64,000 nucleotides of DNA, taken from the NCBI GenBank assembly GCA_963725315.1, contig CAVRYA010000002.1:60680-124679 (forward strand). The letters are read 5' to 3'. Below are positions 34,146 to 42,001 of the stretch, in pieces. The notes beneath the pieces were generated by a model, which saw only the letters and a list, made by a program, of their open reading frames with translations, did no database searches and had not been told where the DNA came from. The position numbers and the translations under genes were made by a program. This DNA is from JBBRHQ01 sp963725315. Its GTDB lineage: Bacteria > Actinomycetota > Thermoleophilia > Solirubrobacterales > 70-9. The number at the start of each line of letters is the position of its first letter. Within the stretch, counting starts at the first letter, position 1.

Positions 34146-34237
34146 GGGCGGGTCCTGTCACGGGATGGGACCCACCATTGCCTGCGCTCCACGGCGGGTG
34201 CTCGGCAATGGGTCCTCCCATCCCGTGCCACCCGCCC
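34146..34237. repeat. Palindromic repeat element, copy 1 (intergenic)
   Basis: A 92-nt imperfect palindrome between yidC and jag. Outer arms GGGCGGGT and ACCCGCCC, middle arms CACGGGATGGGA and TCCCATCCCGTG, inner arms CCATTGCC and GGCAATGG, and a loop around GCTCCACGGCGGGTGCTC. A second copy in opposite orientation lies at 47187-47277; both share the middle arms and loop core, while the inner and outer arms differ in a way that keeps pairing. Probably a dispersed REP- or MITE-like element; no transposase is nearby. Confidence 0.75.
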
Positions 34238-34294
34238 GAGACAGGTCCAGATTCAGCGGAGCAGGGTTCCGCGCCCGGGCTTCCTCCCAGCGTT

Positions 34295-34300
34295 TAGGGT
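34295..34300 (+). promoter_or_regulatory. -10-like TAGGGT before jag, probable leaderless start
   Basis: TAGGGT ends 6 nt before the GTG of jag with no Shine-Dalgarno between. The palindromic repeat upstream separates jag from yidC, so jag may need its own promoter here. Confidence 0.4.
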
Positions 34301-34306
34301 TCGGGC

Positions 34307-34789
34307 GTGGCGGAGAATGCCGACTGGCCGGAGGAGCCTGGCGAGCGAGTTCGGTTGCTCGTCGAGCGCGTCCTCGACGAGCTCGATCTCGACGGGGAGG
34401 TCGAAATCAGCGAGGACGAGGGCACGATCGTGGCCTCGGTGGAGGGCGCCGACGACTACGGTCTGCTGATCGGCCGCCGCGGCCAGACGATCGACGCCCT
34501 GCAGCTTCTCTGCTACCAGGCGGCGTTCCTGGGGATGAAGGAGCGCAAGCGGGTGATCGTCGACGCCGCGGGATACCGTGAGCGCCGCCGCGAGACCCTG
34601 ATCGCCCGCGCCGACCGCGCCGCCGAGCAAGCGGAGTCGAGCGGCCGCCCGATGGAGATGGATCCGATGAGCTCCCAGGAGCGCCGCGTCGTCCACGAGC
34701 ACCTGAAGGAGCGGGCGGGGATCGAGACATACAGCGAGGGAGACGAGCCCAACCGCTGCGTGATGGTGGCTCCGCTCCTCCCCGGGTGA
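34307..34789 (+). CDS. jag: Jag/KhpB RNA-binding protein (KH-R3H)
   Basis: A 160-residue cytosolic RNA-binding protein. The KH domain carries LLIGRRGQTIDALQLLCYQA (about residues 53-72) and the R3H domain EMDPMSSQERRVVHEHLKER with GDEPNRCV at the end. The N-terminal Jag_N domain found in Bacillus is missing, as in other actinobacteria. Position after yidC is conserved. GTG start; the stop overlaps rsmG (GTGA). Confidence 0.9.
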   Translation: MAENADWPEEPGERVRLLVERVLDELDLDGEVEISEDEGTIVASVEGADDYGLLIGRRGQTIDALQLLCYQAAFLGMKERKRVIVDAAGYRERRRETLIARADRAAEQAESSGRPMEMDPMSSQERRVVHEHLKERAGIETYSEGDEPNRCVMVAPLLPG

Positions 34790-35487
34790 GCCCGGACCTC
34801 CTCGGGCCGGCGGGCCGCGAAGCGATCGGGCGGGCGCTCGAGCTGCTGGCGGCGGAGCCGGCCTCTGTCAGCTCGGTGACCGATCCGGATCGGGCCTGGG
34901 AGGTGCACGTCGCCGACAGCCTGGCGGGGCTCGAGGTGGAGGAGCTGGCAGGTGCCGGGCGGATAGCCGACATCGGCTCTGGGGCAGGGTTTCCGGGGAT
35001 CGTCCTCGCCGCCGCCCTGAGCTCCTCGCGGGTCGATTTGATCGAGTCGGTCGAGCGCAAATGCCGGTTCATGCGCCGCGCTGTGGCGGCGGCCGGGATC
35101 GCCAACGCCGAGGTGCTCTGCCGCCGCTCGGAGGAGCTGGCGGCTGCCGAGGAGCGGGAGGCCTACGACGCCGTCACGGCCCGCGCCGTCGGGCGGCTCT
35201 CCACCCTGGCCGAGCTGGCCTCGCCCCTGCTGCGGGAGGGCGGCGTGCTGGTCGCCTGGAAGGGCCGGCGCGATCCCGAGGAGGAGGCCGAGCTGGCCCG
35301 GGCGGCGGAGTCTCTCGCGATGCGCGCCGAGGCGGTGATCGCGGTCACTCCCTTCGCCGCCAGCCGCCACCGGCACCTTCACGTCCTGCGCAAGGCCGGC
35401 CCGACGCCCGCGACCCTGCCGCGGCGCCCGGGCATGGCCAAGAAGCGCCCCGCGGGGGCCTCCGGCGCACGCCGACGCGCTGACTAA
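34786..35487 (+). CDS. rsmG: 16S rRNA (guanine527-N7)-methyltransferase RsmG
   Basis: SAM-dependent methyltransferase acting on G527 of 16S rRNA. 233 residues. HVADSLAGLEVEEL, the SAM-binding loop IADIGSGAGFPGIVLA (about residues 62-77), LIESVERKCRFMR and DAVTARAVGRLSTLAE are typical. The C-terminus ends in a basic tail. Loss of this gene gives low-level streptomycin resistance in several bacteria. GTG start coupled to jag. Confidence 0.93.
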   Translation: MSPDLLGPAGREAIGRALELLAAEPASVSSVTDPDRAWEVHVADSLAGLEVEELAGAGRIADIGSGAGFPGIVLAAALSSSRVDLIESVERKCRFMRRAVAAAGIANAEVLCRRSEELAAAEEREAYDAVTARAVGRLSTLAELASPLLREGGVLVAWKGRRDPEEEAELARAAESLAMRAEAVIAVTPFAASRHRHLHVLRKAGPTPATLPRRPGMAKKRPAGASGARRRAD

Positions 35488-35533
35488 GCTGGCGCGGGAT
35501 GGCTTGCGACGGCGGCGAGGGCCGCGGATAGAG

Positions 35534-36292
35534 ATGGGGGCGGTCTACGCGATAGCCAACCAGAAGGGCGGGGTCGGCAAGACGACGACCGCCGTCAACA
35601 TCGCCGCCTGCGTCGCCGCCACCGGGCAGCAGACGCTGATCGTCGACCTCGACCCGCAGTGCAACGCGACGGTGGCGCTGGGCGGGGACAGGGAGGGAAA
35701 GCCCTCCTCGTATGACTGCCTGGTCGGTGAGGTCTCGGTTGCGGAGGCGGCCCGACCGGCGGGCCCCGACAACCTCTGGCTGGTCCCCGCCTCCAGGGAC
35801 CTCGCCGGCGCCTCGGTCGAGCTGCCGCGTATCGAGGGCTCCGAGAGCCGGCTGCGGGGCCGGCTGGGGCCGGTCAGGGATCGCTTCGCCTACACGCTGC
35901 TCGACTGCCCGCCGTCGCTCGGCCCGATCACCGTCAACGCGCTCGCCGCCGCGGACCGGGTGATCGTCCCGGTTCAGGCCGAGTACCTGGCGCTCGAGGG
36001 CCTGGTCCAGTTCCTCGACACGCTGGCGCTGATCAGGCGTGAGCTGAACCCGGCGCTGGAGCTGTCGGGTCTGCTGATCACCATGCACGATGAGCGCACC
36101 CGCCTCGCCCACGACGTCGAGCGCGAGCTGCGCGACCACTTCCCCGAACTCGTCTTCCGAACCGTGATCCCGAGAAGCGTCAAGCTCGCCGAATCGCCCA
36201 GCTACGGCTCGCCGGTGATCGAGCACGCCCCCCGCTCGCGCGGCTCCAGCGCCTACCGCGAGCTGGCCAAGGAGGTGGCGGAGCGTGGCTGA
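35534..36292 (+). CDS. parA: Chromosome partitioning ATPase ParA (Soj)
   Basis: Walker-type ATPase of about 252 residues. Deviant Walker A NQKGGVGKTTTAVNIAA (residues 8-24), VDLDPQCNATVALG, DCPPSLGPITVNALAAAD, and the C-terminal VIPRSVKLAESPSYGSPV, all typical of chromosomal ParA. It uses nucleoid-bound ATP cycles to move ParB-parS complexes. ATG 35534 is used because the ten extra upstream codons are basic and unlike the family. The stop overlaps parB by 8 nt. Confidence 0.93.
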   Translation: MGAVYAIANQKGGVGKTTTAVNIAACVAATGQQTLIVDLDPQCNATVALGGDREGKPSSYDCLVGEVSVAEAARPAGPDNLWLVPASRDLAGASVELPRIEGSESRLRGRLGPVRDRFAYTLLDCPPSLGPITVNALAAADRVIVPVQAEYLALEGLVQFLDTLALIRRELNPALELSGLLITMHDERTRLAHDVERELRDHFPELVFRTVIPRSVKLAESPSYGSPVIEHAPRSRGSSAYRELAKEVAERG

Positions 36293-37151
36293 GCGGCGCG
36301 GCATCGGCCGAGGGCTGGCGGCGATCCTCCCCGAGCCCGTCGCCGAGGAATCGGAGCTGCGCGAGCTGCCGGTCTCGCTGATCAAGCCCAACCCGAGCCA
36401 GCCGCGGACCAAGTTCGACCCCGACGCCCTGGCAGGCTTGGCCTCCTCGATCGAGGTCAGCGGCGTCGTGCAGCCGCTGCTTGTTCGCCCCCTCCCTGAC
36501 GGCAGCTATGAGCTGATCGCCGGCGAGCGCCGCTGGCGGGCCGCCCAGCAGGCCGGGCTCGAGCGGGTGCCGGCGGTCGTCCGCGACTCCGGCGAGGCCG
36601 AGCGCCTGCAGACGGCGCTGATCGAGAACATGGTCCGTGAGGACCTCAACCCGGTCGAGGAGGCGCGCGCCTGCGCCGCCCTGGTCGAGGACCTAGGGCT
36701 CTCCAAGGAGGATCTGGCCCGCCGGGTGGGGCGCAGCCGGCCGGCCGTCTCCAACCTGATCCGCCTCCTCGACCTGCCCGACGAGGCACTCGCCCTGCTC
36801 GAGTCCGGCGAGCTCAGCGAGGGCCACGGCCGCGCCGTGCTCTCGGTCCGCGGCAACGACCTCCGCCGCCGCCTGGCGCGCTCCGCCGCCAGCCATGGCT
36901 GGTCGGTGCGCGAGACCGAGAGGAGGGCCAAGCTGGCTGGCCAGCCAAAGACCCGGGGAGGGGGATCGGTCCGGGTCAGCGCCGAGGAGGCGGCGGCGAT
37001 GGGGGAGGCCGCGGAGAGGCTCGAATCGGCCCTCGGTCACGAGGTCAAGCTGCGCCGGCGCTCGGGCGAGATCGTCGCCGAGATCCACTTCGACGAGCTT
37101 GATGAGGTCGAGGCGATGAGCCGCTCGATCAGCCGCCGCCGCGCCGCCTGA
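36285..37151 (+). CDS. parB: Chromosome partitioning protein ParB (Spo0J)
   Basis: parS-binding CTPase of 288 residues. N-terminal RGIGRGLAAILPE (ParA-stimulating peptide), CTP-binding region IKPNPSQPRTKFDPDAL, YELIAGERRWRAAQQAG and ALIENMVREDLNPVEEA, helix-turn-helix LARRVGRSRPAVSNLIRLL, and a C-terminal dimerisation domain. GTG start. The nearby tRNA-Ile and the gene order support a true origin-proximal locus. Confidence 0.94.
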   Translation: MAERRGIGRGLAAILPEPVAEESELRELPVSLIKPNPSQPRTKFDPDALAGLASSIEVSGVVQPLLVRPLPDGSYELIAGERRWRAAQQAGLERVPAVVRDSGEAERLQTALIENMVREDLNPVEEARACAALVEDLGLSKEDLARRVGRSRPAVSNLIRLLDLPDEALALLESGELSEGHGRAVLSVRGNDLRRRLARSAASHGWSVRETERRAKLAGQPKTRGGGSVRVSAEEAAAMGEAAERLESALGHEVKLRRRSGEIVAEIHFDELDEVEAMSRSISRRRAA

Positions 37152-37199
37152 CGACCCCTTCGCCGCCCGCCGAGCCCTCGCTATCATCGCCCTGCTGCG

Positions 37200-37273
<74 letters not shown>

Positions 37274-37276
37274 CTC

Positions 37277-37930
37277 TCACCCGGGCGCCGTCCCCGAGCC
37301 CCAGAAGAACGGCCCGGAGGTGGCGTGAACGCTGACTCGCCAGCCGAGCTCGCGGAGCCGCTCCTGGAGCCCGCCGGGGGTGTGCGGCACCTTGACCGCC
37401 CGATGGCTTGTTCCGTCGCGAAGCCGCCGGCGGATCACGGAGGACGCCTCGCCCTCGATCAGCTCGTCGGGCGTCCTGTATGCGTCGTCGACGAAGAAGA
37501 CCCGGCCGCCGGGCTTGAGGCAATCGGCGACAAGCTCCCAGAAGGTCTCGAATCGCTCCAGCGGGACGTGCGAGAGCCAAAAGCCGAAGAAGACCACGTC
37601 GAAGCGCCGATCCGGCCGCCAGGCGAAGATGTCTGCCTCGACGAAGCTGACGCCCTCCCCGACCTGGCTCGAAGCGATCTCCAGCATCTCAGGCGAGGCA
37701 TCGACGGCGAGGACACTCTCGGCGTGCCGCTGCAACTGCGTGGTCCACATCCCGGGACCGCAGGCGAGCTCGAGCACATCGCCGCTCGCTCCGAACGCGT
37801 CCAGCGCCGCCTCCAGCTCCTCTCCCCCCGGCAGGTCCAGGGCCCCCTCTCCGTACTCGGGCGCCAGCGCTCGGTAGTAGGCGACCTGCTGGGAGAGCAG
37901 GTTCTGGATCTCTTCGGGGGAACGGTCCAT
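37277..37930 (-). CDS. Class I SAM-dependent methyltransferase
   Basis: About 217 residues from ATG 37930. SAM-binding motif I VLELACGPGMWTTQLQRHA with the acidic residue in VLAVDASPEML; motif with VVFFGFWLSHVP; post-motif LKPGGRVFFVDDAYRTP. The tail VKVPHTPGGLQERLRELGW is found in many small-molecule methyltransferases of the UbiE/ubiquinone type. Substrate unknown. It is convergent with the tRNA gene, 3 nt away. Confidence 0.72.
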   Translation of the reverse strand: MDRSPEEIQNLLSQQVAYYRALAPEYGEGALDLPGGEELEAALDAFGASGDVLELACGPGMWTTQLQRHAESVLAVDASPEMLEIASSQVGEGVSFVEADIFAWRPDRRFDVVFFGFWLSHVPLERFETFWELVADCLKPGGRVFFVDDAYRTPDELIEGEASSVIRRRLRDGTSHRAVKVPHTPGGLQERLRELGWRVSVHATSGPFFWGSGTAPG

Positions 37931-37997
37931 CCGTCCCCCCGAAGGACAGCACAAACGGCGCCGGCGACTTCAGGAGCAGCCGGGCACACTACATTCC

Positions 37998-38480
37998 CTA
38001 GCCCAGCAGCTTTGCCTTCTGCGCAGCGAATTCGTCGTCGGTGAGCAGGCCCTGCGAGTGAAGATCAGCGAGCTGCTTGATCTGCTCCACGGTGTCCTGA
38101 ACCCCCGCGGCAGCCGGCGCCTCCGGGGCGTTCATGCCGACGAAAGTTTCCGCGACATCACCGAAGTGCTGGCGCATCGTCGCCCGTCCCTGGTCGTCGG
38201 AGACGGTCGCGTACGCCCACAGGCTTGGGTCCTGTGCGTCGTACCAGACGGGGTAGCGATCGCCCTGACGGGGGATCTCGACCCTCGAGACCGTGGTCGT
38301 CTTCTCGACGTCGAATGCCGACCCGCCGTCAATCGGCTCAACCCGGAACGTCATCTTCACCCTCGGGTTGTCGTTGATCGTCGTCCCGGTGTCCTGCACC
38401 CCGACCACAGTGCCGGCCCCTTTGGAGCCGGTCGCGAACAGCTCCTCGGCCTTTTTCCTCTTGCTCGTGAATATCCCCAT
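37998..38480 (-). CDS. SHOCT domain protein
   Basis: A 160-residue protein. The N-terminal 100 residues (GSKGAGTVVGVQDTGTTIND, VKMTFRVEPIDGG, DRYPVWYDAQDPS) form a beta-rich DUF3592-like domain, and the C-terminus has the short SHOCT motif IKQLADLHSQGLLTDDEFAAQ followed by KAKLL. No membrane helix. SHOCT tails are found on many unrelated actinobacterial proteins. A TAGGCT hexamer (38492-38487) lies 6 nt before the ATG, pointing to a leaderless message. Confidence 0.65.
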   Translation of the reverse strand: MGIFTSKRKKAEELFATGSKGAGTVVGVQDTGTTINDNPRVKMTFRVEPIDGGSAFDVEKTTTVSRVEIPRQGDRYPVWYDAQDPSLWAYATVSDDQGRATMRQHFGDVAETFVGMNAPEAPAAAGVQDTVEQIKQLADLHSQGLLTDDEFAAQKAKLLG

Positions 38481-38578
38481 GGAGCGAGCCTAACGGCCCC
38501 GTCGGGCGGCAGCGGCCGGCTCGGCGAACATTCGATCCCCAACCTGGCGCGGCGTGAGCAAGGGCTCCGCCGAGCCGC

Positions 38579-39328
38579 CTACCTCAGCTTCCAGCTGAGG
38601 ATGTCGGCCGCCATGTAGGCGCCCCCGGTGGCAGCGGTGAACCCGGCTCGGGCGCTCTGGCCGTGGAGGATGTCCGCGAGCTTCCTGCGGAACTTGATCA
38701 GGGGCCGCCTCGGCTTGCGCTTGCTGTCGCTGACGTAGACCCGGAGGGTCTTCTTGCGGGCGCTGTAGGTGATCCAGACCCAGCGGGTGCCGCCGTAGAG
38801 GTCGAAGCTGGGGGTCGCCTTGGCGAGGTGCGCCCCGGTGTTCCCGTCCTTGGTCACCGCGACGTGGTTGTCGTCGGGGTCGTGCGCCTCTGGGTTGAGG
38901 AATTTGTCGAACTCGATCGCGATGCTGGGCGCGAGGCCGGAGTAGCCGAGGCCGCCCGCTCCGAACCCGAGCGCCTTGCGCCCACGGGTGGTGAGGACGA
39001 AGGCCATCCCGTCCCCGGGGACGATGGCGTCGTGCAGCGAGAACCGGAAGCTGGTCGCAAACGACTTGGCGGGATTGATGACCTTGCGGTTGGTGAAGGC
39101 GCTGCCGGTCATGCTTGCCGCGGCCGGCGTGAGGCGAAGCCGCTTGCCGGCCTTCGCGGCGTCGCCGTTGAGGCTGAGCCCGGCGGTGCGGGAGAAGTTG
39201 GGGAAGTTGACGGGGACCTTGGCGGCCGCGACCTGGCAGAGCAGCGCGCCGAGCGCGATCAGGACCACGGCAACGCCGATCCCGCGCCCCGCTCGTCCCG
39301 CCCAACCCCCCTGTGGATCCCTGCCCAC
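38579..39328 (-). CDS. Secreted L-type (legume) lectin-like protein
   Basis: About 249 residues from GTG 39328, chosen because a TTGACA-17-GACACT promoter ends 7 nt upstream and overlaps the longer alternative start at 39364. A signal-anchor segment (GIGVAVVLIALGALLCQVAAA) precedes VPVNFPNFS. The lectin core has DGMAFVLTTRG, APSIAIEFDKFLNPEAHDPD and DNHVAVTKDG, the legume-lectin order of the conserved Asp and Asn that bind calcium and sugar, then WVWITYSARKKTLRVYV. Likely an exported carbohydrate-binding protein. It is 50 nt downstream of the LamG-type gene. Confidence 0.7.
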   Translation of the reverse strand: MGRDPQGGWAGRAGRGIGVAVVLIALGALLCQVAAAKVPVNFPNFSRTAGLSLNGDAAKAGKRLRLTPAAASMTGSAFTNRKVINPAKSFATSFRFSLHDAIVPGDGMAFVLTTRGRKALGFGAGGLGYSGLAPSIAIEFDKFLNPEAHDPDDNHVAVTKDGNTGAHLAKATPSFDLYGGTRWVWITYSARKKTLRVYVSDSKRKPRRPLIKFRRKLADILHGQSARAGFTAATGGAYMAADILSWKLR

Positions 39329-39335
39329 GGGTGAA

Positions 39336-39364
39336 AGTGTCCCCGGCGCGGGACCCGATGTCAA
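39336..39364 (-). promoter_or_regulatory. Promoter of the lectin-like gene (TTGACA-17-GACACT), leaderless
   Basis: On the minus strand TTGACA (39364-39359), a 17-nt spacer and GACACT (39341-39336) form the best two-box promoter seen in the window. The GTG at 39328 begins 7 nt after the -10, which places the transcription start at the start codon. Confidence 0.6.
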
Positions 39365-39378
39365 GCGGCCAGGCGCGG

Positions 39379-40479
39379 CTATCGTCGACCCCGCCCCGGC
39401 GTGCGCAGGGTGGCGACCCTCGCCGCCTGCCCGCGAAATCCCCCGGGAGGGGTGAGCTTGACGGAGATTCGAGCCTTGAGCCTCCCTGCCTCCTCCAGCG
39501 CCTCTGAAGCCTGCCGCGAGAGGCGGACCTTGACTCGGCGGGTCGCATCGGGAGCAACCGAGAGGGAGACCTTGCCCAAGCGCCTAGCTCTGCGCGAGGC
39601 CGGCCCCCGCTCGACCACGCCGGACCCCACGCACCTGCTCCCTCCCGGCGGACAGGTGGCGTCGATCCCGGTGAGGACGATCAGCCTCCCGTGGCGCGCC
39701 CGGCGAACCCTGACCTTGCGCTTGATCCTCACCCTGGCCCGCCGGCAGCGGTCGCCCAGGGGCCCTGCCCTGTGGAGCGCGGCTGCGTCCGCTGCGCTCA
39801 GAGTTCCGTCGTAGAGACGGATCCGTGCCACGGCTCCGGCCGAGTCCTCTCCGGTCGCCCCGCCGCTGTCGTTGTCCTTGAAGAATCTCATCAGGGTCGC
39901 CTGGGTCGAAAGGCTGCTCGCGACGCTGAACTGCCGGATTCCGTTGACGTAGGCCGCGGTCTGCCCCCCGGTGTAATAGCTGAGCGCCACCTCCGCAAAG
40001 GCGTTGTCGAAGAGCGCCGGAGCGGGGCCGAGGAGGTCGGGGGAGGGCAGGCTGTTGTCGTAGAAGTCGAGCTTCCCGTCGAGGCTATAGAGCCCGCTGT
40101 CCGTCGCAAATGCGCCGCCGATCCCGGGGGCGAAGATCCGCTTGTAATCCGAGTTGTCGGCGAGCCGGAAGATCAGGTCGAGCGAATAGTGGTTGGTCGC
40201 GACCAGCGGCCCGGTCCCCAACTGCACGCCGCTTCCCTTTGGAAATGTGAGGACCCGGGCCGGGTGGCACCCGACCGTCTCGGTGGAGAACGCGTTGCCC
40301 GCACCGGCGTCGGCGATCGCCGGGCCGCCGGCCACCGAGGATTCGCGGGAGTCCTGGAACCTGTAGTCGCCTGTCAGGGTCGGCAGCTTCGCGAGGGCCT
40401 GCCCGGGCATAGCCGCAGAGCCAGCGACGATCAGCGCAGCCACGAGCGTGGACGCGAGCAGTGTCCCCCTCCGCAACAC
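39379..40479 (-). CDS. Secreted LamG/concanavalin A-like domain protein
   Basis: About 366 residues from GTG 40479. The signal peptide is LLASTLVAALIVAGSAAMPGQALA; the mature domain (about 30-235) is a LamG-type jelly roll: YRFQDSRESSVAG, YSLDLIFRLADNSDYKRI, EVALSYYTGGQTAAYVNGI and VARIRLYDGTLSAADAAAL. The C-terminal 130 residues are very basic (RRARVRIKRKVRVRRARHG) with two CxxxxxxxC-type cysteines, perhaps for wall or polymer contact. The shorter start was preferred over 40521 because TAACCT lies 7 nt before it and a TATAAT for the opposite gene would overlap the longer form. Confidence 0.65.
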   Translation of the reverse strand: MLRRGTLLASTLVAALIVAGSAAMPGQALAKLPTLTGDYRFQDSRESSVAGGPAIADAGAGNAFSTETVGCHPARVLTFPKGSGVQLGTGPLVATNHYSLDLIFRLADNSDYKRIFAPGIGGAFATDSGLYSLDGKLDFYDNSLPSPDLLGPAPALFDNAFAEVALSYYTGGQTAAYVNGIRQFSVASSLSTQATLMRFFKDNDSGGATGEDSAGAVARIRLYDGTLSAADAAALHRAGPLGDRCRRARVRIKRKVRVRRARHGRLIVLTGIDATCPPGGSRCVGSGVVERGPASRRARRLGKVSLSVAPDATRRVKVRLSRQASEALEEAGRLKARISVKLTPPGGFRGQAARVATLRTPGRGRR

Positions 40480-40486
40480 CGGGCCA

Positions 40487-40492
40487 AGGTTA
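40487..40492 (-). promoter_or_regulatory. -10-like TAACCT before the LamG gene
   Basis: On the minus strand TAACCT ends 7 nt before the GTG at 40479. Same spacing as the lectin gene promoter; no clear -35. Confidence 0.4.
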
Positions 40493-40522
40493 CCGGAGCG
40501 TATCCGGCTCTCTGAGCGCACC

Positions 40523-40528
40523 TATAAT
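40523..40528 (+). promoter_or_regulatory. -10 box TATAAT of the bifunctional nuclease gene
   Basis: A perfect TATAAT 30 nt before the TTG start, followed by GGAGAG near 40547-40552 as a Shine-Dalgarno. This gene therefore seems to have a normal leader, unlike its neighbours. Confidence 0.5.
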
Positions 40529-40558
40529 CGGTTCTCGTCCCCGCCCGGAGAGCTCCCC

Positions 40559-41050
40559 TTGCAGCAGATGCAGATCTACGGTGTCAGCTTCGACATGGTC
40601 GGCAAGCAGCCGATCGTGCTGCTGAAGACCGTCGACGGCAACAAGTTCCTGCCGATCTGGATCGGGCACCCGGAGGCGGCGGCGATCCTGATGAAGCTGC
40701 AGGGGGCCTCGACGCCGCGGCCGATGACGCACGACCTGCTCTCCGACCTGCTCGACCAGCTCGACGCGAAGTGCGAGCGGGTCTCGGTGACCGAGCTTCG
40801 CGACAACACCTTCTTCGCCTCGATCACGATCTCGGTCAACGGCTCCGAGATGGACATCGACTCCCGTCCCTCGGACGCTCTCGCCCTGGCGGTGCGGGTC
40901 TCTGCTCCGATCTTCGCCGCGGAGGACGTGATCGAGGAGTCGGCGATCGAGTTCGAGCACGAGGTCGAGGACACCGAGGAGGTGGTGGAGAAGTTCAAGG
41001 ACTTCCTCGACGAGGTCTCGCCCGAGGACTTCGCCCAGGGCGAGGAGTAG
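40559..41050 (+). CDS. Bifunctional nuclease domain protein (DUF151)
   Basis: A 163-residue protein of the BFN family: MQIYGVSFDMVGKQPIVLLK, FLPIWIGHPEAAAILMKLQG, MTHDLLSDLLDQLDAK and SRPSDALALAVRVSAPIFAAEDVIEE. The acidic C-terminal extension (about 35 residues) is common in actinobacterial members. The plant homologue has RNase and DNase activity; the bacterial role is not settled. TTG start, or the ATG three codons later. Convergent with the second ddl gene, 6 nt apart. Confidence 0.85.
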   Translation: MQQMQIYGVSFDMVGKQPIVLLKTVDGNKFLPIWIGHPEAAAILMKLQGASTPRPMTHDLLSDLLDQLDAKCERVSVTELRDNTFFASITISVNGSEMDIDSRPSDALALAVRVSAPIFAAEDVIEESAIEFEHEVEDTEEVVEKFKDFLDEVSPEDFAQGEE

Positions 41051-41056
41051 CCGGCC

Positions 41057-42001
41057 TCAGCGCCCGGCCGCGAGGGCGCCGCGCTCGAGCGCCAGCCCGA
41101 GGATCCTCTCGACCAGCGTCTCGAAGCCGATCCCGGCCGCCTCCGCCGCCTGCGGCAGCAGGCTGGTGTCGGTGAGGCCCGGGATCGCGTTCACCTCGAG
41201 CACCTCGGGACCCTCCCCGCCGAGCATCAGGTCGACCCGCGAGAACCCCGAGCAGCCGAGCGCCTCGTAGGCCCTCGCCGCCGCCTCGGTCACGGATCTC
41301 GCCTCCGCCTCCGTGAGCTTCGCGGGGCAGACGAAGGAGGTGCGGCCGATCTCGTAGCGCGCCTCGAAGTCGTAGGCGTCGCTCTCCCGCGGGATCGCCT
41401 CGACGATCGGCAGCGGCTCGGCGCCGAGCACCCCGACCGCCAGCTCCCGGCCTTCGACGAATCGCTCGATCACCACCCGGTCGCCGTAGCTGAAGGCGGC
41501 GACCAGCGCGGCGGGCAGCTCGTCCACCTCTGAGGCGAACTTGACCCCCAGCGAGGACCCTTGGCTGGCGGGCTTGACGACGAGCGGGAAGCCGAGCCGA
41601 GCGGAGATCTCTCCGAGCGCGTCGGCCGCACCGAGCTGGCCGAAGGCGGTCTCGTTGAAAGCGAACCAGTCCGGCGTCGGAATCCCCGCCTCGCGGAGGA
41701 TGTGCTTGGAGGCGACCTTGTCCATGCAGCGGGCGCAGGCGGCGACCCCGGGCCCGGTGTAGGGGATGCCGAGGATCTCCAGCAGCTCCTGCACGGTCCC
41801 GTCCTCGCCGCCGGGCCCGTGCATGGCGACGAAGGCGGCCTCGGGTCGCTCCGCCGAGAGGCGCTCGACCAGGTCGGAGCCGACGTCGATCTCTGAGACC
41901 TCGTGCCCGAGCCGCTCAAGCGCGTCTACGACCCGGGCAGCCGAGCGCAGCGAGACCCCCCGCTCGAGCGACCGCCCTCCTTTCAGCACCGCAATCCTCA
42001 C
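41057..42001 (-). CDS. D-alanine--D-alanine ligase (copy 2)
   Basis: A 314-residue ATP-grasp ligase: VAVLKGGRSLERGVSLRSA, FVAMHGPGGEDGTVQELLEI, CMDKVASKHILREAGIPTP, KPASQGSSLGVKFA, omega-loop YDFEARYEIGRTSF with the Tyr expected for D-Ala, and LEVNAIPGLTDTSLLPQAA. It is closer in these motifs to proteobacterial DdlB than the copy at 9257-10225. The GTG start overlaps the aminotransferase stop (GTGA), so the two are co-expressed. It may be a second housekeeping ligase or one with a different C-terminal substrate. Confidence 0.85.
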   Translation of the reverse strand: MRIAVLKGGRSLERGVSLRSAARVVDALERLGHEVSEIDVGSDLVERLSAERPEAAFVAMHGPGGEDGTVQELLEILGIPYTGPGVAACARCMDKVASKHILREAGIPTPDWFAFNETAFGQLGAADALGEISARLGFPLVVKPASQGSSLGVKFASEVDELPAALVAAFSYGDRVVIERFVEGRELAVGVLGAEPLPIVEAIPRESDAYDFEARYEIGRTSFVCPAKLTEAEARSVTEAAARAYEALGCSGFSRVDLMLGGEGPEVLEVNAIPGLTDTSLLPQAAEAAGIGFETLVERILGLALERGALAAGR

